DNA from: 66-474 sp044464225
GTDB taxonomy: Bacteria > Pseudomonadota > Gammaproteobacteria > Xanthomonadales > Rhodanobacteraceae
Assembly (NCBI GenBank): GCA_044464225.1
Contig: JBIQLN010000007.1
Location: forward strand, 1 to 64,000
Length of the DNA stretch: 64,000 bases
Reading direction: 5' to 3'
Below the pieces are notes generated by a model. That model ran no database searches, was not told the DNA's origin, and saw only the letters and a list, made by a program, of their open reading frames with translations. The position numbers were made by a program, and so were the translations under genes. Shown here in pieces: positions 7,848 to 15,009 of the stretch (positions are counted from its first letter, which is position 1; the number at the start of each line of letters is the position of its first letter).

Positions 7848-8204
7848 ATGATCGACAAGAAAACATCGCGTCTTCGCCGCGCCAAGTCCGCGCGCGCACG
7901 CATCCGCAAGCTGGCGGTACCGCGCCTGAGCGTCCATCGCAGTGGCCAGCACCTCTATGCGCAGGTGATCGCTGCCGATGGCGAAACCGTGGTCGCGGCC
8001 GCTTCCACCGTCCAGAAGGCGCTGCGTGGCGACCTCACCGGCACCAAGAACAAATCCGCCGCCGCGGCAGTGGGCAAGGCGATCGCCGAAAAGGCGCGCG
8101 CCGCGGGGGTCGAATCGGTCGCGTTCGACCGCTCGGGGTTCCGTTACCACGGCCGCGTCGCCGCGTTGGCGGACGCCGCGCGCGAGGCGGGGTTGAAGTT
8201 CTGA
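7848..8204 (+). CDS. rplR: 50S ribosomal protein L18
   Basis: L18 of 118 aa, which binds 5S rRNA with L5. It reads MIDKKTSRLRRAKSARARIRKL, then RLSVHRSGQHLYAQVI, and ends FDRSGFRYHGRVAALADAAREAGLKF, the family C-terminus. The 194-nt gap that follows, containing a repeat copy, is unusual for this operon. Confidence 0.96.
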   Translation: MIDKKTSRLRRAKSARARIRKLAVPRLSVHRSGQHLYAQVIAADGETVVAAASTVQKALRGDLTGTKNKSAAAAVGKAIAEKARAAGVESVAFDRSGFRYHGRVAALADAAREAGLKF

Positions 8205-8220
8205 TTGACGGGGGCCCGGG

Positions 8221-8333
8221 TGTCTATTTGTGCGATCGTGTGATCGCTGCGCCCGGGATTCCTCAGTAGTGGGCAGTACCAGGCAGTCGGATACCGCAGA
8301 ACGGCCTTCCATGGCCTGACTTTCCGCGAAAAC
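8221..8333 (+). repeat. Palindromic repeat, copy 1 (rplR-rpsE gap)
   Basis: This copy has the 5' hairpin GCGATC (8232-8237), loop GTGT, GATCGC (8242-8247). Its 3' block around 8298-8333 contains CAGAACGGCC and CCATGGCCTGACT, followed by an A-rich end. Both blocks match the copies at 13661-13858, while the middle is diverged. A further small stem, GCGGC/GCCGC, follows at about 8346-8360. The arrangement resembles a REP- or MITE-like dispersed element. Confidence 0.6.
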
Positions 8334-8398
8334 CTACAACTCCAAGCGGCTTGACGCCGCAAGCAAATGCCCGCACCTCGCGGGCGCAAGGTGAAAAC

Positions 8399-8908
8399 AT
8401 GGCGAACAACGATCGCGACAATTCCGACGGGATGCTTGAAAAACTCATCGCCGTCAACCGCGTGGCCAAGACGGTCAAGGGCGGTCGGCAGATGAGTTTC
8501 ACCGCGTTGACCGTGGTGGGTGATGGCGCCGGCAAGGTCGGCTTCGGGTACGGCAAGGCGCGTGAAGTGCCGGTCGCGATCTCGAAGGCGATGGAGCGTG
8601 CGCGCCGCAACATGGTTTCCGTGGGCCTGAACAACGGCACCATCTGGTATGCCGTCAAGGCCAATCACGGCGCTGCGCGCGTGTTCATGCAGCCCGCCTC
8701 GCAGGGTACCGGCGTGATCGCCGGCGGCGCGATGCGCGCCGTGCTCGAAGTGGTCGGGGTGAAGGACGTGCTGGCCAAGGCGGTCGGTTCGCGCAATCCC
8801 ATCAATCTCGTGCGCGCCACCATCAAGGGCCTGCAATCGGTCGCGAGCCCGGAGTACATCGCGGCCAAGCGCGGGAAGAAGGTCGAGGAGCTGGGTCATG
8901 GCGGCTAA
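8399..8908 (+). CDS. rpsE: 30S ribosomal protein S5
   Basis: S5 of 169 aa, a decoding-fidelity protein at the mRNA entry. It has the double-stranded RNA-binding-like segment EKLIAVNRVAKTVKGGRQ and the motif VGDGAGKVGFGYGKAREVP. ATG at 8399 follows AAGGTG at good spacing; a longer in-frame version from 8351 would add 16 residues lying in the repeat-containing gap and is less likely. It overlaps rpmD by 11 nt. Confidence 0.96.
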   Translation: MANNDRDNSDGMLEKLIAVNRVAKTVKGGRQMSFTALTVVGDGAGKVGFGYGKAREVPVAISKAMERARRNMVSVGLNNGTIWYAVKANHGAARVFMQPASQGTGVIAGGAMRAVLEVVGVKDVLAKAVGSRNPINLVRATIKGLQSVASPEYIAAKRGKKVEELGHGG

Positions 8909-9098
8909 GAAGGAAACCACCACCGGCACCGTGAAGGTGCGTCTCGTGGGCGGCCTGCGCGGCGTGCAGTCGCGGCACCGCCTGAGCGTGAAGGCGCTGG
9001 GGCTGAACCGAACCGGCGACGTGCGTGAATTGAAGGACAGCCCGCAGGTGCGCGGCCTGATCAATACGGTCAATTACCTGGTCCGGGTCGAGGAGTAA
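8898..9098 (+). CDS. rpmD: 50S ribosomal protein L30
   Basis: L30 of 66 aa. KVRLVGGLRGVQSRHRLSVKALGLNR is the L30 signature, with the C-terminal segment VRGLINTVNYLVRVEE. It overlaps the 3' end of rpsE by 11 nt, consistent with translational coupling, and rplO starts 3 nt later. Confidence 0.95.
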   Translation: MAAKKETTTGTVKVRLVGGLRGVQSRHRLSVKALGLNRTGDVRELKDSPQVRGLINTVNYLVRVEE

Positions 9099-9101
9099 GT
9101 C

Positions 9102-9533
9102 ATGCGTTTGAACACATTGAAACCGGGCAAGGGTGCGCGCAAGGAGCGCCGCCGGGTTGCGCGCGGGATCGGCTCCGGCCTCGGCAAGACCGCGGGCCGC
9201 GGCCACAAGGGTCAGCACGCGCGTGCGGGCAATACCCACACCGTCGGCTTCGAAGGCGGCCAGATGCCGCTGCAGCGCCGCCTGCCCAAGGTCGGCTTCC
9301 GCTCCAGGAAGCAGGCCGAGTCGCAGCAGGTGTTCCTGTACCAGATCGCGGGCCTGAAGAAGGACGCCATCGACCTGGCCGCGTTGCGTGAGGCCAAGCT
9401 GGTCGACGGACGGGCCAAGCGCGTCAAGATCGTCAAGAAGGGCGAGATCGATCGTGCAGTGAAGGTGTCCGGCATCCTGGCAACCGCAGGCGCGAAGGCG
9501 GCGATCGAAGCTGCCGGTGGCTCGGTGGAGTAA
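9102..9533 (+). CDS. rplO: 50S ribosomal protein L15
   Basis: L15 of 143 aa, a late assembly protein. It starts MRLNTLKPGKGARKERRRVARGIGSGLGKTAGRGHKGQ, the glycine- and arginine-rich extension typical of L15, followed by FEGGQMPLQRRLPKVGF. It is followed by secY after 5 nt. Confidence 0.97.
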   Translation: MRLNTLKPGKGARKERRRVARGIGSGLGKTAGRGHKGQHARAGNTHTVGFEGGQMPLQRRLPKVGFRSRKQAESQQVFLYQIAGLKKDAIDLAALREAKLVDGRAKRVKIVKKGEIDRAVKVSGILATAGAKAAIEAAGGSVE

Positions 9534-9538
9534 GCATT

Positions 9539-10870
9539 TTGGCCGCAAGCAACACATCGTCCAATCCGCTGGCCCAGTTCGGCAAGATGACCGAGCTGCG
9601 CCAGCGCCTGCTGTTCCTGGTCGGGGCGCTGGTGGTGTTCCGGCTGGGGTCGTTCATCCCGGTGCCGGGTGTCAACCCGGAAGCGATGACCCGGATGATC
9701 GAGCAGGGCGGCGGCCTCCTGAACATGTTCAACATGTTCTCGGGCGGCGCGCTGGCGCGTTTCTCGCTGTTCGCGCTGGGCGTGATCCCCTACATCTCCG
9801 CATCGATCGTGGTGCAGATGATGGGCTCGGTGTTGCCGAGCTGGCAGGCGCTGAAAAAGGAAGGCCAGTCCGGCCAGCGCATCCTCACCAAGTACACCCG
9901 CTGGGGCACGGTCGGCCTTTCCGCCTTCCAGGCCTTCGGCGTGGCGATGGCATTGCAGAAGCAAGGCGCGGCAGGTGGTGTGCCGATCGTGTACGACCCC
10001 GGCTTCGGGTTCATCTTCGCATCGGTGATCGGCTTGACCGCGGGCAGCATGTTCCTGATGTGGCTCGGCGAGCAGATGACCGAGCGCGGCATCGGCAACG
10101 GCATTTCGCTGATCATCTTCGCCGGCATCGTTGCGGGCCTGCCACAGGCCTTGACGCAGACTTTCACGATGGCCAGCAATGGCGAGCTGACGCCGATCAA
10201 GGTGCTGCTGGTGGTGGTGATCGTGCTGGCAGTGACCGCGTTCTGCGTGTTCATGGAAAGCGCGCAGCGCCGCATCACGGTGAACTACGCGCGTCGCCAG
10301 GGCGGCTCCAGGGCTTATCAGAACCAGAGCTCGCACCTGCCGCTGAAGATCAACATGTCGGGCGTGATCCCCCCGATCTTCGCTTCATCGTTGATCCTGT
10401 TCCCGGCCACCGCGTCGACCTGGTTCTCGAACGCCAGCCAGATGCACTGGTTGCAGCGCCTGACCACCGCGCTGTCACCGGGCGAGCCGCCGTACATGAT
10501 CCTGTATGCCGGGATGATCATCATTTTCGCATTCTTCTATACCGCGATCGTCTTCAACTCGCAGGAAACGGCGGACAACCTGAAGCGTTCCGGCGCGCTG
10601 ATTCCGGGCTTGCGTCCGGGCAAGGCGACCGCAGATTACATCGACGCCGTACTGACGCGCTTGACTGGCGCCGGCGCCATCTATCTCGCGGCGGTGTGCC
10701 TGATCCCGACCTTCATGCAGACGGAATGGCACGTGCCGTTCTACTTCGGTGGCACCTCGCTGCTGATCGTGGTGGTGGTGGCCATGGATTTCCGGGCGCA
10801 GGTATCCGCGCATCTGGTTTCCCACCAGTACGAGAGCTTGCTGAAGAAGGCCAACCTGCGGCGAGGGTAG
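9539..10870 (+). CDS. secY: Preprotein translocase subunit SecY
   Basis: SecY of 443 aa, the ten-helix channel of the Sec translocon in the inner membrane. Multiple hydrophobic spans are clear. The family motifs GVIPYISASIVVQMM and ERGIGNGISLIIFAGIV are present, as is the cytosolic C5/C6 region (YARRQGGSRAYQNQSSHLPLKINMSGVIPPIFASS). The start is an uncommon TTG at 9539, supported by GGAG 8 nt upstream and the normal N-terminus. Rare start codons are known for secY. Confidence 0.97.
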   Translation: MAASNTSSNPLAQFGKMTELRQRLLFLVGALVVFRLGSFIPVPGVNPEAMTRMIEQGGGLLNMFNMFSGGALARFSLFALGVIPYISASIVVQMMGSVLPSWQALKKEGQSGQRILTKYTRWGTVGLSAFQAFGVAMALQKQGAAGGVPIVYDPGFGFIFASVIGLTAGSMFLMWLGEQMTERGIGNGISLIIFAGIVAGLPQALTQTFTMASNGELTPIKVLLVVVIVLAVTAFCVFMESAQRRITVNYARRQGGSRAYQNQSSHLPLKINMSGVIPPIFASSLILFPATASTWFSNASQMHWLQRLTTALSPGEPPYMILYAGMIIIFAFFYTAIVFNSQETADNLKRSGALIPGLRPGKATADYIDAVLTRLTGAGAIYLAAVCLIPTFMQTEWHVPFYFGGTSLLIVVVVAMDFRAQVSAHLVSHQYESLLKKANLRRG

Positions 10871-11048
10871 GCCCGGCGAAGGGCGGTGGATGCACGGCGG
10901 GTCATTGCCGGCGAATTTCGAGGGCTCGGCCGGGCAGGGACCCGGCAGGTTCGAGGCCAACGGGAACAGGTTCCCGCGAAGCCGGATTTCAGGCTATAAT
11001 TAACAGTTTGCCGAATCGGCAACGCATTTCAGGTGGAGTACCCACAAC
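10871..11048 (+). promoter_or_regulatory. secY-rpsM gap with putative alpha-operon promoter and palindrome
   Basis: There is a perfect -10 box TATAAT at 10995-11000, with TTCCCG at 10971-10976 (spacing 18) as a weak -35. Just downstream is the interrupted palindrome TTGCCGA-A-TCGGCAA (11008-11022), then GGTGGAG before rpsM. No rpmJ (L36) reading frame, usually found between secY and rpsM, is visible in either orientation. I infer a promoter that uncouples the alpha genes from the spc genes. Confidence 0.6.
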
Positions 11049-11405
11049 ATGGCACGTATCGCAGGCGTCAACCTGCCCGTCAACAAACACGTCTGGGTCG
11101 GCTTGCAGAGCATCTACGGCATCGGCCGCACCCGTTCGCGCAAGATCTGCGAATCGGCGGGCGTGGACCCGACCACCCAGATCAAGTCGCTGTCCGAGGG
11201 CGAGGTGGAAAACCTGCGCCGCGAGGTGGCGAAGTTCACCGTCGAAGGCGACCTGCGCCGCGAGGTCGGCATCAGCGTCAAGCGCCTGATGGATCTCGGC
11301 ACCTATCGCGGTCTGCGGCACCGCCGCGGCCTGCCCGCACGCGGCCAGCGCACCCGCACCAACGCGCGCACCCGCAAGGGCCCGCGTCGCGCGATCAAGA
11401 AGTAA
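11049..11405 (+). CDS. rpsM: 30S ribosomal protein S13
   Basis: S13 of 118 aa, a head protein contacting the 50S subunit and P-site tRNA. It starts MARIAGVNLPVNKHVWVGLQSIYGIG and ends RGLRHRRGLPARGQRTRTNARTRKGPRRAIKK, the characteristic basic tail. It is the first gene of the alpha group here and has its own putative promoter upstream. Confidence 0.97.
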   Translation: MARIAGVNLPVNKHVWVGLQSIYGIGRTRSRKICESAGVDPTTQIKSLSEGEVENLRREVAKFTVEGDLRREVGISVKRLMDLGTYRGLRHRRGLPARGQRTRTNARTRKGPRRAIKK

Positions 11406-11467
11406 TGCCCTGCGCGCCGTGATGGGCGCGCACCGTTGCACAGAGACATCTTTCAACCGGACAACCC

Positions 11468-11857
11468 ATGGACAAACCAGCAGCCAAGTCGAAGAAGAAG
11501 ACCAAGCGCGTCGTCGTTGACGGCGTCGCCCATGTCCAGGCTTCCTTCAACAACACCATCGTCACCATCACCGATCGCCAGGGCAATGCGCTGTCGTGGG
11601 CAACCGCCGGGGGCGCGGGTTTCCGCGGTTCGCGCAAGTCCACGCCGTTCGCCGCCCAGGTGGCGGCGGAAAAAGCGGGGCGCGTGGCGCTGGACTACGG
11701 CGTCAAGTCGCTTGAAGTGCGCATCAAGGGCCCCGGCCCGGGCCGCGAGTCGGCGGTGCGTTCCCTGAACGCACTCGGCTACAAGGTCACCAACATCATC
11801 GACGTCACGCCGATTCCGCACAACGGCTGCCGTCCTCCGAAGAAGCGGAGGGTCTGA
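11468..11857 (+). CDS. rpsK: 30S ribosomal protein S11
   Basis: S11 of 129 aa, which forms the mRNA exit platform. It contains HVQASFNNTIVTITDRQGNALSWATAGGAGFRGSRKSTPFAAQ and ends TNIIDVTPIPHNGCRPPKKRRV, both classic S11 signatures. The start ATG follows a lysine-rich N-terminus (MDKPAAKSKKKTKR). rpsD begins 1 nt after the stop. Confidence 0.98.
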   Translation: MDKPAAKSKKKTKRVVVDGVAHVQASFNNTIVTITDRQGNALSWATAGGAGFRGSRKSTPFAAQVAAEKAGRVALDYGVKSLEVRIKGPGPGRESAVRSLNALGYKVTNIIDVTPIPHNGCRPPKKRRV

Positions 11858-11858
11858 C

Positions 11859-12488
11859 ATGGCACGCTATCGTGGTCCCACCTGCAAGCTTGCCCGTCGC
11901 GAAGGGTACGATCTGTCGCTGAAGAGTCCGGCGCGTGCGATCGATTCCAAGTGCAAGTTCGACAACAAGCCCGGCCAGCACGGCGTCGCCGCCAAGCGTT
12001 CGCGTCCGTCCGATTACGCGGTGCAGTTGCGCGAGAAGCAGAAGGTCAAGCGCATCTATGGCGTGCTCGAGCGCCAGTTCAGCAACTACTACAAGAAGGC
12101 CACCCAGCTGAAGGGCAACACCGGTGAAAACCTGTTGCGCATCCTGGAGGCCCGTCTCGACAACGTCGTGTACCGGATGGGCTTTGCGGTCACCCGTGCC
12201 CAGGCCCGCCAGCTGGTGGCGCACAAGTCCATCATGGTCAACGGCAAGAAGGCCAACGTGCCGTCGCTGTCGCTTCGCCCCGGCGACGAGATCAAGCTCA
12301 CCGAACGCGCGCAGAAGCAGTTGCGCGTCCAGGAGGCGCTGAAGGTTTCCGAAAGCATGGACCTCCGGCCGGGCTGGATCGAAGTCGACGCGAAGAATGC
12401 GGCAGGCGTGTTCAAGGCCTTGCCGGATCGTGCCGACCTGCCCAGCGACATCAACGAGGCGCTGATCGTCGAGTTGTATTCGAAGTAG
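11859..12488 (+). CDS. rpsD: 30S ribosomal protein S4
   Basis: S4 of 209 aa, a primary 16S rRNA binder; in E. coli it regulates the alpha operon. It starts MARYRGPTCKLARREGYDLSLKS, has the S4 RNA-binding domain (LDNVVYRMGFAVTRAQARQLVAHKSIMVNGKKANVPS), and ends with the conserved IVELYSK. A 137-nt gap with no evident gene precedes rpoA. Confidence 0.97.
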   Translation: MARYRGPTCKLARREGYDLSLKSPARAIDSKCKFDNKPGQHGVAAKRSRPSDYAVQLREKQKVKRIYGVLERQFSNYYKKATQLKGNTGENLLRILEARLDNVVYRMGFAVTRAQARQLVAHKSIMVNGKKANVPSLSLRPGDEIKLTERAQKQLRVQEALKVSESMDLRPGWIEVDAKNAAGVFKALPDRADLPSDINEALIVELYSK

Positions 12489-12625
12489 TGCGTTGCTGCC
12501 GGCGCGGCGGGACCTTGCGGTCGCCGCCTGCGCCACCGACGCAAACCGGGCGGCAGGGCCGTTCGGTGTTGATAATCGGAGCCCGAATCCTGCGCGGCTC
12601 CACCTGTGATCTTCCGGAGTAGCCC

Positions 12626-13624
12626 ATGGCAGTCTCTTCCACCCAGGTCTTGCGTCCGCGTGGTCTGAAAGTCGAACCCGTTGGACCGAATCATGCGCGC
12701 GTCGTCGTCGAGCCGCTGGAACGCGGCTACGGCCATACGCTCGGCAATGCGCTGCGGCGCGTGCTGCTGTCCTCCATCGCCGGCGCGGCGATCGTCGAGG
12801 CCGAAATCGAAGGCGTGTTGCACGAATACACCACGCTCGAAGGTTTGCAGGAAGACGTGATCGAGGTGTTGCTGAACCTCAAGGGCGTCGCGATCCGCCT
12901 GAACGGCGTCGACGAAGCCAACCTCACGCTTTCGAAAAAGGGCAAGGGCGTGGTCACCGCGGGCGACATCACCGTCGACCACACGGTGGAAATCGTCAAT
13001 CCCGAGCACGTGATCTGCCACCTGACCAAGGATGTCGCGTTGAACGTTCGGCTCAAGGCGCGTCGCGGCATCGGCTACCAGCCGGCGGTCAGCCGCGCGA
13101 ATCCGGACGAGGAATCCCGTCCGATCGGCCGTCTGCAGATCGATGCTTCGTTCTGCCCCGTGCGCCGCGTGGCGTATTCCGTCGACGCCGCGCGCGTCGA
13201 GCAGCGCACCAATCTCGACAAGTTGGTACTGGACGTCGAGACCAACGGCACCGTCGCGGTCGACGAGGCCGTGCGCCAGGCCGCGCAGACGCTGCACGAA
13301 CAGCTTTCCGTGTTCGGCGACTTCAAGAGCCGCGAGTCCACCGAATCCGAGAAGGACAAGGCCGGCGTGTCGCCGCTGCTGCTGCGCCCGATCGACGACC
13401 TGGAACTCACCGTGCGTTCGGCCAACTGCCTCAAGGCCGAGAGCATCTACTACATCGGCGACCTGGTCCAGAAGACCGAAGTCGAGTTGCTGAAGACCCC
13501 GAATCTCGGCAAGAAGTCGCTCACCGAAATCAAGGACGTGCTTGGCGCCAAGGGCCTCGCGCTCGGCACCCGGCTCGAGAACTGGCCGCCGGCGGGAATT
13601 TCCAGCGGAATGCAGCTGGGTTGA
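12626..13624 (+). CDS. rpoA: RNA polymerase alpha subunit
   Basis: RpoA of 332 aa. The N-terminal dimerisation domain includes ERGYGHTLGNALRRVLLSSIAGAAI (residues about 32-56). The C-terminal domain, which contacts UP elements and activators, includes DLELTVRSANCLKAESIYYIGDLVQKTE and LGKKSLTEIKDVL. Start and length match gammaproteobacterial RpoA. The next gene, rplQ, is separated by an unusual 333-nt gap holding two repeat copies. Confidence 0.98.
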   Translation: MAVSSTQVLRPRGLKVEPVGPNHARVVVEPLERGYGHTLGNALRRVLLSSIAGAAIVEAEIEGVLHEYTTLEGLQEDVIEVLLNLKGVAIRLNGVDEANLTLSKKGKGVVTAGDITVDHTVEIVNPEHVICHLTKDVALNVRLKARRGIGYQPAVSRANPDEESRPIGRLQIDASFCPVRRVAYSVDAARVEQRTNLDKLVLDVETNGTVAVDEAVRQAAQTLHEQLSVFGDFKSRESTESEKDKAGVSPLLLRPIDDLELTVRSANCLKAESIYYIGDLVQKTEVELLKTPNLGKKSLTEIKDVLGAKGLALGTRLENWPPAGISSGMQLG

Positions 13625-13660
13625 GATAGGGGTGCCTTCGCGCGCCCACATCTCCCGCGT

Positions 13661-13746
13661 GTTTATTTGTGCGATCGTCCATGATCGCGGCGTCACGAGC
13701 GGCTGGGTAATCTCCAACGATTTCCCGGTCGGCCACACCAGAACGG
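13661..13746 (+). repeat. Palindromic repeat, copy 2 (rpoA-rplQ gap)
   Basis: The hairpin arms are GCGATC (13671-13676) and GATCGC (13683-13688) around a 6-nt loop. The body that follows (GGCG..ACGAG.GGCTG.GTAATCT.CAA.GATTTCCC...CGGC.ACACCAGAACGG) is nearly identical to copy 3, which comes next as a direct repeat. It lies in the 333-nt gap between rpoA and rplQ, where no gene is visible. Confidence 0.65.
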
Positions 13747-13750
13747 GAAT

Positions 13751-13858
13751 GTTTTTGCGATCATCCCTGATCGCGGCGCAACGAGTGGCTGAGTAATCTT
13801 CAAGGATTTCCCCGCCGGCAACACCAGAACGGCCATCCATGGCCTGACTATTCGCAAA
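13751..13858 (+). repeat. Palindromic repeat, copy 3 (rpoA-rplQ gap)
   Basis: The hairpin GCGATCA (13757-13763), loop TCCC, TGATCGC (13768-13774) has a 7-bp stem, one more than copy 2, as though compensated. The same body as copy 2 follows. The 3' block CAGAACGGCC, CCATGGCCTGACT and A-rich end (to 13858) is shared with copy 1 at 8298-8333. A small stem GCTCG/CGAGC follows at 13860-13875. Confidence 0.65.
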
Positions 13859-13957
13859 AGCTCGCTTCGACGAGCATCGTGGTTTTCAAGAGCGACTATC
13901 GCAGGGCCCCTGCAAGCATTGCAGGTTTCCCATAACAACTATCGAGAGATTTATCCC

Positions 13958-14338
13958 ATGCGACACCTCAAATCCGGACGTAAACTCAACCGGACCAGTT
14001 CACATCGCGAAGCCATGTTCAAGAACATGGCGGCTTCGCTGATCAAGCACGAGCTGATCCGCACCACCTTGCCCAAGGCCAAGGACCTGCGTCGCGTCGC
14101 CGAGCCGCTGATCACGCTGGCCAAGGTCGACGGCGTGGCCAACCGCCGCCTGGCGTTTGCACGTCTGCGCGACAAGCAGGCGGTCGGCAAGTTGTTCGTG
14201 GAACTCGGCCCGCGTTATCGCGAGCGCAAGGGCGGTTACCTGCGCATCATCAAGTGCGGCTTCCGCGATGGCGACAATGCACCGATGGCGTACGTCGAAC
14301 TGGTGGATCGCCCGCAGGCGCAGGCCTCGGAAGACTGA
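13958..14338 (+). CDS. rplQ: 50S ribosomal protein L17
   Basis: L17 of 126 aa. It starts MRHLKSGRKLNRTSSHREAMFKNMAASLIKHELIRTTLPKAKDLRRVAEPLITLAK, one of the most conserved bacterial protein starts, and ends APMAYVELVDRP. ATG at 13958 is chosen over in-frame upstream codons because of this. It is the last gene of the ribosomal block and is followed by a terminator. Confidence 0.98.
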   Translation: MRHLKSGRKLNRTSSHREAMFKNMAASLIKHELIRTTLPKAKDLRRVAEPLITLAKVDGVANRRLAFARLRDKQAVGKLFVELGPRYRERKGGYLRIIKCGFRDGDNAPMAYVELVDRPQAQASED

Positions 14339-14361
14339 TCCGGGGACATGCACCTGGAACG

Positions 14362-14387
14362 AAAACCCGGCCCCGGCCGGGTTTTTT
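14362..14387 (+). terminator. Intrinsic terminator after rplQ
   Basis: AAAACCCGGCC (14362-14372) pairs with GGCCGGGTTTT (14375-14385), followed by T through 14387. This is a GC-rich stem with a U tract, a textbook rho-independent terminator closing the ribosomal transcription unit 24 nt after the rplQ stop. Confidence 0.9.
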
Positions 14388-14456
14388 GTTGATGGGCATG
14401 ACACGCCACGGCGAAAACGTTACTGTTGCCCGCCTGTCCGCCCGTTCGAAGCGACC

Positions 14457-15008
14457 ATGAATCCATTTCGCTGGTCTTTCCGCATCGCCTTCCTGTTGGG
14501 CTTCGTGATCTGCGTGGCCCTGCTGGCCTATGCGATCTACGCCGAACAGCAGCTTCGCCTGGTGCCGTGCAACCTGTGCATCCTGCAGCGTGTGGCGTTT
14601 ATCTGGATGGGTTTGTGGTTTCTCGTGGGCGGATTGCACGCCCCGCGTGGCGGCGGCCGTTGGGCGTACATCGTGCTGGTGCTGGTCGGTGCCGCGTTCG
14701 GCGCGGCCATGGCGATACGGCAACTCTGGCTGCAGTCGCTCCCGGCCAGCCAGATTCCGGCCTGCGGCGCCGGGTTCGACATGCTGTTGGCGCAACTCAA
14801 GGGCCATTACATCCCGCTCAGCCAGTTCATCACCACCATGCTGCGCGGATCGGGGGACTGCGCCCAGGTGACCTGGCGCTTTCTCGGGTTGTCGATGGCG
14901 GGCTGGACGCTGATCTGGTACGTGCTGCTCGGTGTCTGGGCATTGCTGCCGCGGCCGCGCAGGAATAAATTGGGAGGTACGCGCGCCGTGCGCGCCTCGA
15001 GGAGCTGA
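14457..15008 (+). CDS. dsbB: Disulfide bond formation protein DsbB
   Basis: DsbB of 183 aa, an inner-membrane quinone reductase that reoxidises periplasmic DsbA. Four hydrophobic segments are visible (about residues 10-28, 45-58, 70-88 and 142-163). The first cysteine pair is in CNLC (C38, C41) after helix 1. The second periplasmic pair is C103 (PACGAGF) and C135 (GSGDCAQ). The start at 14457 gives MNPFRWSFRIAFLLGF. It precedes the DAHP synthase gene with a 1-nt gap, so the two may be co-transcribed, though no functional link is known. Confidence 0.93.
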   Translation: MNPFRWSFRIAFLLGFVICVALLAYAIYAEQQLRLVPCNLCILQRVAFIWMGLWFLVGGLHAPRGGGRWAYIVLVLVGAAFGAAMAIRQLWLQSLPASQIPACGAGFDMLLAQLKGHYIPLSQFITTMLRGSGDCAQVTWRFLGLSMAGWTLIWYVLLGVWALLPRPRRNKLGGTRAVRASRS

Positions 15009-15009
15009 C

